In this document: positions 41,850 through 53,584 of the stretch, in pieces | How positions within the stretch are numbered: the first letter of the stretch is position 1 | Layout: the number at the start of each line of letters is the position of its first letter | Source: Azorinus chamasolen | Taxonomy: Eukaryota > Mollusca > Bivalvia > Cardiida > Solecurtidae | Reading direction: 5' to 3' | Assembly (NCBI GenBank): GCA_963576725.1 | Contig: OY755237.1 | Location: forward strand, 51,171,090-51,235,089 | Length of the DNA stretch: 64,000 nucleotides | Notes under the pieces: generated by a model | The model's input: only the letters and a program-made list of their open reading frames with translations | What the model was told of the DNA's origin: nothing | Database searches by the model: none | Program-made: the position numbers and the translations under genes

Positions 41850-42449
41850 AAAAAGGACCCTGGGTTGATTGTCAACATTAAAAACAGATCCTGGGTAAAT
41901 TCTTAACGTTTTAAAAAAAGACACAGGGTCAAATTTCAACGTTAAAATAAAACGCTGTGTTGATTGTTACTGTTAAGTTGATTCTTAACGTTTAAGAAAG
42001 ACCCTATGTTGATCCTTAACGTTAAAAACATACTCTTGGTCAATTCTAAACGCATGGTCAAAGTTTCATGTACACTGGCTCTTAGACAGGTGCAACAGAA
42101 GTTAAATAATATGGATCTACATTCTTTGCATAAGCTATACATTGGATCTACATTCTTTGCATAAGCATGTATAGCATCTGATTTAGGTAGTGTTGTAAGC
42201 AAGCAATGAAGACCCAGTAGCTCCTACAGGAGCTGTCAGATATGGGTCTATATTGTTATAATGCTGTAATTCATCTGAAAGTTCTGACACTGCAAGTATT
42301 TGAACAGCATGGCCTACCCATGTATGAATAGTATTTAGAGCTCTTTATAAGGTCTGGTTCATGCTAATGTAGTAGCAAACAGTGTAGACCCTGTAGTTTG
42401 ATTTGGGTCTACACTGTTTGCCTAAGCATACCTGTCCAATACTTACAAA

Positions 42450-43585
42450 TTACAAATTTGGAATCTGTAACTGATAAGGTATAGGAGATATGCTCCGGAC
42501 AAGCCTTTAGTAAAATCAAGGTCAAAGGTCAAGGGCACATTGACCTGAAAATGGTACGAGACACTCCGCCATCCCAAGATGAACTCACACACCACATTTG
42601 GAATCCGTAGCTGGTAAGGTATAGGAGATATGCTCTGGACAAGCTTTTTGTATCTGGTAAGGTATAGGAGATATGCTCCGGACTGTAAAATTGAGGTCAA
42701 AGGTCAAGGTCAAGGTCAGTGATCTGAAAATGGTACACGACTCTCCTCCATCCCAAGATGAACTCACAAACCAAAATTGGAATCCGTAGTTGGTAAGGTA
42801 TAGGAGAAATGCTCCGGACAAGCTTTGTGTAAAATCGAGGTCCAAGGTCAAGGTCACAGTGACCTGAAAATAGTACGCGACACACCGCCATCCCAAGATA
42901 AACTCACACACCAAATTTGGAATCCGTAGCTGGTAAGGTATAGGAGATATGCTCCGGACAAGCTTTTTGTAAAATCGAGGTCAAAGGTCAAGGTCAAGGT
43001 CACAGTGACCTGAAAATGGTACGCGACATTCCTCCATCCCAAGATGAACTCACACACCAAATTTGGAATCCGTAGCTGGTAAAGTATAGGAGATATACTC
43101 CGGACAAGCTTTTTGCAGCTGGTAAGGTATAAGCTTTTTGTAAAATCGAGGTCAAAGGTCAAGGTCACAGTGACCTGAAAATGGTACGCGACACTCCTCC
43201 ATCCCAATATGAACTCACACACCAAATTTGGAATCCTTAGCTGGTAAGGTATAGTTTATATACTCCGGACAAGCTTTTTGTAGCTGGTAAGGTATAATCG
43301 AGGTCAAAGGTCAAGGTCAAGGTCACAGTGACCTGGAAATGGTACGCGACACTCCGCCATCCCAAGATGAACTCACACATCAAATTTGGAATCTGTAGCT
43401 GGTAAGGTAAAGGAGATATGCTCCGGACAAGCTTTTTGTAAAATCGGTCAAAGGTCATGGTCAAGGTCACAGTGATCTGAAAATGGTACGCGACACTCCT
43501 CCATCCCAAGATGAACTCACACACCAAATTTGGAATCCTTAGCTGGTAAGGTATAGGAGATATACTCCGGACAAGCTTTTTGTAG
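42450..43585 (+). repeat. ~150-bp core array of the 41187 element, first part
   Basis: Units contain AGGTCAAAGGTCAAGGTCA, GGTCACAGTGACCTGAAAAT, GGTACGCGACACTCC, CCATCCCAAGATGAACTCAC and TAGCTGGTAAGGTATAGGAG. Exact AGGTCACAGTGACCT is at 42851-42865, 42997-43011, 43162-43176 and 43320-43334. The array resumes at 44875. Confidence 0.9.
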
Positions 43586-43858
43586 CTGGTAAGCAGGGCT
43601 CTAGAAATCCGGAAAATCGCCGGTCTGGACCGATTTTTGCATTTTGAGACCGGTTTGTATTTGAGAATCTGAAAAAAAATCGGTCCGAAAATCTTAAGCA
43701 GACAACGTTTCTAATCAAAACCATCAGCTGAAAGTAACTGTTTTCATTTGACCCCATCATTAACGTGTCAAGAGATTATAGGCTAGAGGCCCCGGGCAGT
43801 CAGTCCAGTTCCACTTGGTCTCTTCTCAGCTAGCCAATCAACCATGCTAGTAATATTG

Positions 43859-44115
43859 ATAAGACATTACAGTAATACAACGATCAGATGGCGTTGTTTA
43901 CAAAACAGTACGTATGTAAACACAGGAAATTAACGATAAATTAAACTGCGACATGTTGTATAGGTTAGTCCAGACAGTTGACTTGTGTGGCTCCACCACT
44001 TCTTCCTATCCTAATATACATGCCACAGTTGTACTTATCGTTAATTTTCTGTGTTTACATACACACTGTTTTGTAAACAACGCCATCTGATCGTTGTACT
44101 ACTGTAATCTCTTAT
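43859..44115. mobile_element. 257-bp MITE with ~81-bp inverted ends, fifth level
   Basis: The arms 43859-43939 and 44035-44115 match with few differences: ACAACGATCAGATGGCGTTG, TTTACAAAACAG, TGTAAACACAG, AATTAACGATAA. Target duplication not evident. Confidence 0.85.
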
Positions 44116-44704
44116 GACACAAACCAAAACATTACCTACCTTGTACCTGTTAACAAACACGTTACAGTCCATAGATTTAGGCTATTGTAATTATATTAAG
44201 GCTGAAAGGTCACTGAGAAATAACATCTTGGCATCGGGTAATCAGTTTTTTAAGAGCAAATACTCTCTGTATATCCATCAGCAACACAATTTACTTTTAA
44301 CAGTCATAACAAAAAGTCAACAACATGTCCACTTGATTCAAGGTAAAGATTGACCTATTTTTGGGACTCCACATTAGAGAGCTCCTTGGGTAGATCTACA
44401 GTTATCTGCCAAAATATGCTGCAGTGAACAGAAAAACAATGTAGGCTTGTCGCTTTCGTTTATCTGATGAGAAATAAGTATGCATCATAAGCTAAATGAT
44501 AATAACTAATCATGTAAGATTTTAAATACAGACTAGTTTTCTTGCTTCTCTATCAAAGCCTTCAAAACTGCAATTCATGCAAACTTGAAATGTCATTAGT
44601 TTTCGCGAATGTCAAATGTTTACAAAAACGATATTTAATGCTATCATATTATTATATTCAAACTATAAGCTGGCAAATGCCCCTCATAAACATATTACCA
44701 GGTG

Positions 44705-44825
44705 GCTAATGTCCGCATATCACAAAAAACAAGGGGGCAAATGTCCGCTCATCAAGAAATAGGTGGCAAATGTCCGGGGGAGGGGGGAGCAAATGTCCGG
44801 GGGAGGGGGGGCTAATGTCCGTTTA
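44705..44825. repeat. ~25-30-bp repeat with GCAAATGTCCG
   Basis: GGGGCAAATGTCCGCTC, GGTGGCAAATGTCCGGGG, GGAGCAAATGTCCGGGG and GGCTAATGTCCG in a row, with G-runs that could form quadruplexes. Confidence 0.8.
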
Positions 44826-45552
44826 CCGACTGGACCGGTTGGGATTTGAAAATTTCTAGAGCCCTGCTGGTAAGGTATAAGCTTTTTCTAAAATCGAGAT
44901 CAAAGGTCAAGGTCAAGGTGACCTGGAAATGGTACGCGACACTCCGCCATCCCAAGATGAACTCACACACCAAATTTTGAATCTGTAACTGGTAAGGTAA
45001 AGGAGATATGCTCCGGACAAGCTTTTTGTAAAATCAAGGTCAAAGGTCAAGGTCAAGGTCACAGTGACATGAAAATGGTACGCGACACTCCGCCATCCCA
45101 AGATGAACTCACACACCAAATTTGGTATCCGTAGCTGATGTGACAAAGGAAATATACTCCGGACAAAAGGTACACACATCCACACACACACCCACGCACG
45201 GTGCAATCACTATATGCCGCCAAAGCCTAGCTTTGGGGGCATAAAAGTAAAGGGCCATAACTCCAAAATTATGAAATCAAGAGTTATGGTTCTTATGTAG
45301 GGGCCTTCCCCTAAATGAGATCTACTAACCTATGAAGTTTCATGTTGATACCTCTTTTACGTTTGGAGTAATGAGCTACATTAAAGTTTTTGCAAGCAGA
45401 CGAAGACAACGACAACGCATACGACTACAACGACGCCTACAACCCGGTGATCACAATAGCTCGACTTTTCTTCGAAACAGATGAGCTAAAAATCAGCTAA
45501 TAAATATTTATGATGTCATTATTTCATACATGAATATTAGACGGGGAAAGGG

Positions 45553-45763
45553 TTAACCCTTTCCATGTTTCATATTTATTCAAAATGTCTTCACCTCATG
45601 AATATTCATGCACAGAACCAATAAAATGGAACATGGAAAATATTGTGGAAACTCAACTGCATAATCATCTGTATTATTCCTATATTACTCATAGCAGCTT
45701 CTTCTCTGGGTCTACTCTGTGTGCAAATACATGAAAATGCGTTTATATGATGGAAAGGGTTAA
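45553..45763 (+). mobile_element. B2-type MITE sharing TTAA on both sides
   Basis: TTAACCCTTTCCATGTTTC to GGAAAGGGTTAA. CACCTCATGAATATTCATG, right arm GGGTCTACTCTGTGTGC. Confidence 0.7.
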
Positions 45764-45986
45764 CAATTGAACAATATGCCTCTGCCGCCTCTGCAAAAGT
45801 CACCTGTTGTAACTATTGTGATAAATACGGCATTTTCTCCTATAGGAGCAAAATTAATGCTGTATTTATCACAAAGGTTTCAAACTACAAAATTCTAAAA
45901 TTTTCCTTTTCTCTAGTTAATGCTCCTTTTCAGAAGATTTATTCAAAGAGGTTTGATCTAAAAATATCCTATGAGGTAATCCGTTA
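45760..45986 (+). mobile_element. Family A MITE sharing TTAA with the previous
   Basis: TTAACAATTGAACAATATGCC start. Palindrome TTGTGATAAATACGGCATTT around CTCCTATAGGAG. Ends GGTAATCCGTTAA. Confidence 0.75.
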
Positions 45987-46160
45987 AGCCATTTGAATGC
46001 CACAGACACATGTACAGTCAGTTGCAGACCCAGATCAGATGACTCCCAGAGGAGTCCTCTGATTAGGATCTGCAATGTTTTTCATGCAGAATCAATTTTA
46101 CACATTCAGAGCTCCAGATGAGATACGTAAATTAAAACATTTTCAAGAATAACTGCTTCC

Positions 46161-46237
46161 TTTCTCCACCAAACCCTATACTGTGACCACTCTTTAGAAT
46201 CGTCTCGAAGTATCACAGTATAGGGTTGGGTGAAGAA
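46161..46237. mobile_element. Family E hairpin element
   Basis: TTTCTCCACCAAACCCTATAC...AGTATAGGGTTGGGTGAAG, then GACAATTTTAGTATTTGG and CACCCTTATCTGTAGCTCTG. Confidence 0.7.
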
Positions 46238-46329
46238 ATGACAATTTTAGTATTTGGTATGCACCCTTATCTGTAGCTCTGATAAACAGTGATGGCATAT
46301 TCCTCTCTGATAATCAGCACTGAAAGGGC

Positions 46330-46543
46330 CTAACCCTTTTCATATGCTATTTTCAGACCCAACCTCTTTGAATAAATCTACCGAACCTCATTAACTAGAG
46401 AAAAGGGATTGTGTAATATTGAAAACATTGTGATAAATAGAGCATTTTGCTCCTTTGGAGCAAATGCTCTATTTATCAGAATGGTTTCAAGAAGTGACTA
46501 TTACAGAGGCGTAGAAAGGCGTATTTATGGAGGAAAGGGTTAA
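46330..46543 (-). mobile_element. Family A MITE
   Basis: CTAACCCTTTTCATATGC to GGAGGAAAGGGTTAA. Palindrome around GCTCCTTTGGAGC. Confidence 0.8.
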
Positions 46544-46828
46544 GTATCTTGACTCTGTACCTGAGCAGACTCCTTGTATGGAAATAAAACCACCAGCTTT
46601 CTAAATTCACCTTACAACCTAATTGGTTTTCTGCATAGCAAATGCAATGAGCTTCGCTGACAAGCAATGTATTTTTAGCTCATGTCTAGACAAAATTGGG
46701 AGACATAATTTCTTTATTTCTGTCAAACTCAATTTTCTCAAAAGGTTACTGCATAATCCACCAGAAAGCTATTGGTAAATCCTTGGTAACGGAGTAATGG
46801 GGGTAACTCGCCATTTGCAACTTGATCT
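46544..46828. other. Unassigned DNA
   Basis: No repeat or gene signature seen. Confidence 0.35.
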
Positions 46829-47060
46829 TAACCATTTACTTGATGAATATTCATGGTGAAACAATTAATGAGCTGAATCTTTATAATGGCATCATGAACT
46901 GGGGAATTTTGATCAAGGCAGAAACTGTAAGATCAGATCTAAATATTTATTTAGATTTCATAAGCAAATAGAGCTGACCTTGATCAGGTGTTCCTACAGA
47001 AGCTGTCTAATCTGGGTCTACTCTATTTGCAAAGGTGTCACAGGCTATAAAACGATAACC
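46829..47060 (-). mobile_element. B1 MITE
   Basis: CTTAACCATTTACTTGATG...CATGGTGAAACAATTAATG...GCAAATAGAGCTGACC core. Its first ~85 bp are almost identical to 49480-49590 in the middle of the expanded MITE. Confidence 0.7.
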
Positions 47061-47234
47061 ATGTACCATGCATAACAGTGCTTATATAGGTTAGTTTTCT
47101 ACCAATAATATTTCCCTGAAAGTGTTTGACAATAATTATTCCTTTGAAAAAAATTAGATTCAGGTTGTTTAACTTTTACGAGAGGTTCAGATAAGAGGTG
47201 TAAATTGAAACATTTTCAATACTAAACTTGTTAG

Positions 47235-47331
47235 TTCTCCACCAAACCCCTATGTTGTGTCACCTCTCTTTAGAATCGTCTAGAAGAGACAATTCTAGAG
47301 AGTGGTCACAACATAGGGGTTTGGTTGAGAA
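47235..47331. mobile_element. Family E hairpin element, host of the expanded TA-type MITE
   Basis: TTCTCCACCAAACCCCTATG / CATAGGGGTTTGGTTGAGA. The downstream flank AATGACAATTTGAGTA is followed by the insertion at TA, and resumes at 51709 with TCACCTTTATCTATAGCTCTG. Confidence 0.7.
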
Positions 47332-47357
47332 ATGACAATTTGAGTAGTTGAGTAATA

Positions 47358-49495
47358 CAGTAAAACCTCTCTATAAGCCACTAAATATCTTAACCATTTA
47401 CCTGAGTAATATAGTAAAACCTCTCTATAAACCACTAATTATCTTAACCATTTACCTGAGTAATATAGTAAAACCTCTCTATAGACCACTAACTATCTTA
47501 ACCATTTACCTGAGTAATACAGTAAAACCTCTCTATAGACCACTAACTATCTTAACCATTTACCTGAGTAATACCGTAAAACCTCTCTATAAACCACTAA
47601 TTATCTTAACCATTTACCTGAGTAATACAGTAAAACCTCTCTATAAACCACTAAATATCTTAACCATTTACCTGAGTAATACCGTAAAACCTCTCTATAA
47701 ACCACTAATTATCTTAACCATTTACCTGAGTAATACAGTAAAACCTCTCTATAAACCACTAATTATCTTAACCATTTACCTGAGTAATATAGTAAAACCT
47801 CTCTATAAACCACTAATTATCTTAACCATTTACCTGAGTAATACCTCTCTATAAACCACTAATTATCTTAACTATTTACCTGAGTAATACAGTAAAACCT
47901 CTCTATAAACCACTAATTATCTTAACCATTTACCTGAGTAATACCTCTCTATAAACCACTAATTATCTTAACCATTTACCTGAGTAATACAGTAAAACCT
48001 CTCTATAAACCACTAAATATCTTAACCATTTACCTGAGTAATACCTCTCTATAAACCACTAATTATCTTAACCATTTACCTGAGTAATACAGTAAAACCT
48101 CTCTATAAACCACTAATTATCTTAACCATTTACCTGAGTAATATAGTAAAACCTCTCTATAAACCACTAATTATCTTAACCATTTACCTGAGTAATACCT
48201 CTCTATAAACCACTAATTATCTTAACTATTTACCTGAGTAATACAGTAAAACCTCTCTATAAACCACTAATTATCTTAACCATTTACCTGAGTAATACAG
48301 TAAAACCTCTCTATAAACCACTAATTATCTTAACCATTTACCTGAGTAATACAGTAAAACCTCTCTATAAACCACTAATTATCTTAACCATTTACCTGAG
48401 TAATACAGTAAAACCTCTCTATAAACCACTAAATATCTTAACCATTTACCTGAGTAATATAGTAAAACCTCTCTATAAACCACTAATTATCTTAACCATT
48501 TACCTGAGTAATACCTCTCTATAAACCACTAATTATCTTAACTATTTACCTGAGTAATACAGTAAAACCTCTCTATAAGCCACTAAATATCTTAACCATT
48601 TACCTGAGTAATACAGTAAAACCTCTCTATAAACCACTAATTATCTTAACCATTTACCTGAGTAATATAGTAAAACCTCTCTATAAACCACTAATTATCT
48701 TAACCATTTACCTGAGTAATACCTCTCTATAAACCACTAATTATCTTAACTATTTACCTGAGTAATACAGTAAAACCTCTCTATAAACCACTAATTATCT
48801 TAACCATTTACCTGAGTAATACAGTAAAACCTCTCTATAAACCACTAAATATCTTAACCATTTACCTGAGTAATACCTCTCTATAAACCACTAATTATCT
48901 TAACCATTTACCTGAGTAATACAGTAAAACCTGTCTATAAACCACTAATTATCTTAACCATTTACCTGAGTAATACCTCTCTATAAACCACTAATTATCT
49001 TAACCATTTACCTGAGTAATACAGTAAAACCTCTCTATAAACCACTAATTATCTTAACCATTTACCTGAGTAATACCTCTCTATAAACCACTAATTATCT
49101 TAACCATTTACCTGAGTAATACAGTAAAACCTCTCTATAAACCACTAATTATCTTAACCATTTACCTGAGTAATACAGTAAAACCTCTCTATAAACCACT
49201 AATTAGCTTAACCATTTACCTGAGTAATACCTCTCTATAAACCACTAATTATCTTAACCATTTACCTGAGTAATACCTCTCTATAAACCACTAATTATCT
49301 TAACCATTTACCTGAGTAATACCTCTCTATAAACCACTAATTATCTTAACCATTTACCTGAGTAAAACCTCTCTATAAACCACTAATTATCTTAACCATT
49401 TACCTGAGTAATACCTCTCTATAAACCACTAATTATCTTAACCATTTACCTGAGTAATACCTCTCTATAAACCACTAATTATCTTAACCATTTAC
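47358..49495. repeat. 54/46-bp minisatellite, roughly 40 copies
   Basis: Long unit: TAATACAGTAAAACCTCTC / TATAAACCACTAATTATC / TTAACCATTTACCTGAG. Short units lack 8 bp (AGTAAAAC or equivalent). The first part is the TA-type MITE end; TTAACCATTTACCTGA is the start of a B1-like element, so the unit spans a junction of two MITE types. Long units are 18 codons, which yields a spurious 168-codon frame. Confidence 0.95.
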
Positions 49496-49664
49496 CTGAT
49501 GAATAACCATGGTGAAACAATTAATGTTTGCATATATAAATGAGCTGAATCTTTATAATGGCATCGTGAACTGGGGAATTTTGATCCTACAGGAGCGTTC
49601 TGTTTTACGTTCACCTTGCTTTAAGCAGCCACATGCCCTAAATACCAACTAATTATCACAATTA
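49496..49664. mobile_element. Junction between the two arrays: B1 start fused to TA-type MITE right half
   Basis: GATGAATAACCATGGTGAAAC...GGGGAATTTTGATC (B1-like, close to 46834-46912) joins CTACAGGAGCGTTCTGTTTT...CCACATGCCCTAAATACC (TA-type MITE). Confidence 0.7.
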
Positions 49665-51706
49665 AGTGGCCATTATAGAGAGGTTTTATTATAGTTAAAG
49701 TATTGTAGTGGATGTTATAGAGAGGTTTTATTATAGTTAAAGTATTGTAGTGGATGTTATAGAGAGGTTTTATTATAGTTAAAGTATTGTAGTGGATGTT
49801 ATAGAGAGGTTTTATTATAGTTAAAGTATTGTAGTGGATGTTATAGAGAGGTTTTATTATAGTTAAAGTATTGTAGTGGATGTTATAGAGAGGTTTTATT
49901 ATAGTTAAAGTATTGTAGTGGATGTTATAGAGACGTTTTACTATAGTTAAAGTATTGTAGTGGATGTTATAGAGACGTTTTACTATAGTTAAAGTATTGT
50001 AGTGGATGTTATAGAGACGTTTTACTATAGTTAAAGTATTGTAGTGGATGTTATAGAAAGGTTTTACTATAGTTAAAGTATTGTAGTGGATGTTATAGAG
50101 AGGTTTTACTATAGTTAAAGTATTGTAGTGGATGTTATAGAGAGGTTTTACTATAGTTAAAGTATTGTAGTGGATGTTATAGAGAGGTTTTACTATAGTT
50201 AAAGTATTGTAGTGGATGTTATAGAAAGGTTTTACTATAGTTAAAGTATTGTAGTGGATGTTATAGAGACGTTTTACTATAGTTAAAGTATTGTAGTGGA
50301 TGTTATAGAGAGGTTTTATTATAGTTAAAGTATTGTAGTGGATGTTATAGAGACGTTTTACTATAGTTAAAGTATTGTAGTGGATGTTATAGAAAGGTTT
50401 TACTATAGTTAAAGTATTGTAGTGGATGTTATAGAGACGTTTTACTATAGTTAAAGTATTGTAGTGGATGTTATAGAGAGGTTTTACTATAGTTAAAGTA
50501 TTGTAGTGGATGTTATAGAGACGTTTTACTATAGTTAAAGTATTGTAGTGGATGTTATAGAGAGGTTTTACTATAGTTAAAGTATTGTAGTGGATGTTAT
50601 AGAGACGTTTTACTATAGTTAAAGTATTGTAGTGGATGTTATAGAGAGGTTTTACTATAGTTAAAGTATTGTAGTGGATGTTATAGAGACGTTTTACTAT
50701 AGTTAAAGTATTGTAGTGGATGTTATAGAGAGGTTTTACTATAGTTAAAGTATTGTAGTGGATGTTATAGAGAGGTTTTACTATAGTTAAAGTATTGTAG
50801 TGAATGTTATAGAGACGTTTTACTATAGTTAAAGTATTGTAGTGGATGTTATAGAGACGTTTTACTATAGTTAAAGTATTGTAGTGGATGTTATAGAGAG
50901 GTTTTACTATAGTTAAAGTATTGTAGTGGATGTTATAGAGACGTTTTATTATAGTTAAAGTATTGTAGTGGATGTTATAGAGACGTTTTACTATAGTTAA
51001 AGTATTGTAGTGGATGTTATAGAGACGTTTTACTATAGTTAAAGTATTGTAGTGGATGTTATAGAGAGGTTTTACTATAGTTAAAGTATTGTAGTGGATG
51101 TTATAGAGACGTTTTACTATAGTTAAAGTATTGTAGTGGATGTTATAGAGACGTTTTACTATAGTTAAAGTATTGTAGTGGATGTTATAGAGACGTTTTA
51201 CTATAGTTAAAGTATTGTAGTGGATGTTATAGAGAGGTTTTCTATAGTTAAAGTATTGTAGTGGATGTTATAGAGACGTTTTACTATAGTTAAAGTATTG
51301 TAGTGGATGTTATAGAGACGTTTTACTATAGTTAAAGTATTGTAGTGGATGTTATAGAGACGTTTTATTATAGTTAAAGTATTGTAGTGGATGTTATAGA
51401 GACGTTTTACTATAGTTAAAGTATTGTAGTGGATGTTATAGAGAGGTTTTACTATAGTTAAAGTATTGTAGTGGATGTTATAGAGACGTTTTACTATAGT
51501 TAAAGTATTGTAGTGGATGTTATAGAGACGTTTTACTATAGTTAAAGTATTGTAGTGGATGTTATAGAGAGGTTTTACTATAGTTAAAGTATTGTAGTGG
51601 ATGTTATAGAGAGGTTTTACTATATTTAAAGTATTGTAGTGGATGTTATAAAGACGTTTTACTATAGTTAAAGTATTGTAGTGGATGTTATAGAGACGTT
51701 TTACTG
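49665..51706. repeat. 42-bp minisatellite, about 48 copies
   Basis: Unit: GTAGTGGATGTTATAGAG / AGGTTTTACTATAGTTAA / AGTATT. The AGTGGNNNTTATAGAGAGGT part is the right terminus of the TA-type MITE. Early units have TTTTATTATAG, later ones TTTTACTATAG. AGAGG and AGACG variants alternate for several cycles around 50460-50730, an 84-bp higher-order period. Confidence 0.95.
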
Positions 51707-53584
51707 TATCACCTTTATCTATAGCTCTGTTCTACTCGGAGATTTGCATTTGCGCACATTGGCATATCATTTGCGGATTTTTTTTCCTTCGTTTGTGCAC
51801 AAAAAAGGTTTCATTTGCGCACAAGATTTTACTATCAAATGCGCATGTGTACCTCTTCAGTTAGCCAATGTTATGCGCCCACTTGAAATACTTTGCAGAA
51901 ATACTTCTTGTGGCATTCTAAAAACAAACAATGCAAATATTTGGGGTCACCATGCTTGTTTTATTTTTGTTGTCATGGAAGCCATTTCAGAAAAAGACAT
52001 TTATCAACTAGAGGTTTTTGTCACAAAAACGGATGTCTCCCCTCTAATAAAAACAATATGTAAAGGGAAATCACTAAAAATGTTATGGACTTGATGATTG
52101 ATACTTCCCCTCATTATGCGCTTTCCACACCACATTTTTCAAGAAGAAAATGATAACAACTAATAACTCTAAAAATATTGACACCAGAGTTATGCCCCTT
52201 GTGCACAACACTTACTTTCATCATGCCCTTTCCATAAATGAAATGTCATTCCAATAGCATCAGTCGAACAGGAGTTATTGATCGGACAAAAAATGTAACA
52301 AAGGGCAATAACTCCAAAAGTATTGAAGCCAGAGTTATGGCCCTTGTTCATGACACTTTCTCTCATCATGCTCTTTCCATGTATGAAGTTTCAATACAAT
52401 GGCAAGAGCCATGTAGGAGTTATCATCCGGACAAGAAAGCGTTAAACAAATGTACAAGGGGCAATAACTCTCAATTTATTGAAGCCAGAGTTAAGGACCT
52501 TATGCATGACACTTTTTCTTATCATAATCTTTCCATGTATGAAGTTTCAATCCAATGGCATGTGCCATATAGGAGTTATCATCCTGACAAAAAATTGTGA
52601 TTTTTTAACAAAGGGAAATAACTCCAATATTAGTGAAACAAGAGTTATGGACCTTAAGCATGACACTTTCTCTTATTATGATCTTTCCATGTATGAAGTT
52701 TCAATCCAATGGCATGAGCCATATAGGAGTTATCGTCTGGACAAAAAATTATGAACAAGAGAGTCGTCACGGGTGACATTAATGCCCCCAAAGTGTTTGA
52801 CACCGAAATGCATTTTGGCGGAAAAACAATACAATGTAATGCAGGTGTAACATGAAATTTTGATGCTGTTAAAAATGACACAGGAGTCAGTTCTTAACAT
52901 TAGAAACAGAACCTTTGACGATTATGATAGCTAAGAAAAGAGCCAAGGGTCAAAACTTAGTTAAAAAGGACCCTAAGTCATTCTCAACGTTAAAAAGGAC
53001 CCTGGGTTGATTGTCAACGTTAAAAACAGATCCTGGGTAAATTCTTAACTTTTTAAAAAAAAGACATGGGGTCAAATTTCAATATTAAAAAAACATACTG
53101 TGTTGATTGTTACTGTTAAGTTGATTCTTAACACTTAAGAAAGACCCTATGTCGATCCTTAACGTTAAAAACATACTCTCAGTCAATTCTAAACGCATGG
53201 TCAAAGTTTCATGTAACACTGGCTCTTAGACAGCTGCAACAGAAGTTAAATAATATGGATCTACATTCTTTGCATAAGCATGTATAGCATCTGATTTAGG
53301 TAGTGTTGTAAGCAAGCAATGAAGACCCAGTAGCTCCTACAGGAGCTGTCTGATATGGGTCTATATTGTTATAATGCTGTAATTCATCTGAAAGTTCTGA
53401 CACTGCAAGTATTTGAACAGCATGGCCTACCCATGTATGAATAGTATTTAGAGCTCTTTATAATGTCCGATTCATGCTAATGTAGTAGCAAACAGTGTAG
53501 ACCCTGTAGTTTGATTTGGGTCTACACTGTTTGCCTAAGCATACCTGTCCAATACTTAAAAATTACAAATTTGGAATCTGTAAC

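Larger units (their letters stand above)
43594..44866. mobile_element. hAT-type non-autonomous transposon with 8-bp TSD, fourth level
   Basis: The ends CAGGGCTCTAGAAAT are perfect 15-bp inverted repeats. CTGGTAAG is duplicated (43586-43593 and 44867-44874). The sister array at 54847-54854 has a single CTGGTAAG: an empty site. Both the 8-bp TSD and CAGGG-type ends fit hAT. The interior has a GGCAAATGTCCGGGGGAGGG minisatellite (about 44705-44825) and a nested MITE. No transposase was recognised. Confidence 0.85.
41187..45242 (+). mobile_element. Pearl-like element, ATGCCCCCAAAG type, third level (copy 1)
   Basis: AACAAGAGAGTCGTCACGGG start (hairpin GTCGTCACGGGTGAC), box ATGCCCCCAAAG. It ends with the hairpin GCCGCCAAAGCCTAGCTTTG, then GGGGGCAT and an A-run. 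A 5' GTTAA-rich part with AAGGACCCTGGGTTGATTG, an internal piece GCAAACAGTGTAGACCCTG / GGGTCTACACTGTTTGC, and ~150-bp units follow. The sister 52754-55258 lacks two insertions found here (41422-41849 and 43594-44866). Confidence 0.85.
41116..45487 (+). mobile_element. Pearl-like element, GCTCGTCTGAT-box type, second level
   Basis: AACAAGAGCCGCGTGCGACG start, box AACGCTCGTCTGATTTGG. It ends AACAGATGAGCT plus A-run. Only one core unit remains (ATAACTCCAAAATTATG...GAGTTATGG, from about 45250), then a CAACGACAACG-type microsatellite. It contains 41187-45242. Confidence 0.7.
40931..45556 (+). mobile_element. B1 MITE, outermost host of a five-level nest
   Basis: Left part TTTACTCCAAATGTAATCGCC, CAACAGAGTAGAACCAGATTAG hairpin around CTCCTGTAGGAG, then ATGCCATTTTAA. 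Right part AAAATCAGCTAATAAATATTT...GGGGAAAGGGTTAA from 45488. In intact B1 copies these two are contiguous (ATTATAAAAATTCAGCTAA). Confidence 0.75.
47358..51706. mobile_element. TA-type MITE with both ends expanded into minisatellites
   Basis: It starts CAGTAAAACCTCTCTATA after TA (47356-47357) and ends ACGTTTTACTG before TA (51707-51708). The 204-bp copy at 11795-11998 shows the normal size; this one is ~4.35 kb. The middle (about 49565-49680) retains the right half of the family core: CTACAGGAGCGTTCTG, CACCTTGCTTTAAGCAGCC, AAGTGGCCATTATAGAGAGG. The left array and right array carry the same ~25-bp end sequence in opposite orientation. Confidence 0.8.

Noticed and set aside
42443..43527. Series of minus-strand frames with MVCEFILGWRSVAYHFQVT
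   Set aside because: Translation of the ~150-bp pearl-like core unit; the same series appears at 53556-54731 and stops are scattered.
47348..47854. 168-codon open frame of 18-residue repeats
   Set aside because: It is the 54-bp minisatellite read in one frame; the short 46-bp units break it. No start context or domain.
51681..52094. 137-codon plus-strand frame
   Set aside because: It crosses three unrelated pieces (42-bp array, 8-bp-TSD element, pearl-like 5' end) and shows no domain.
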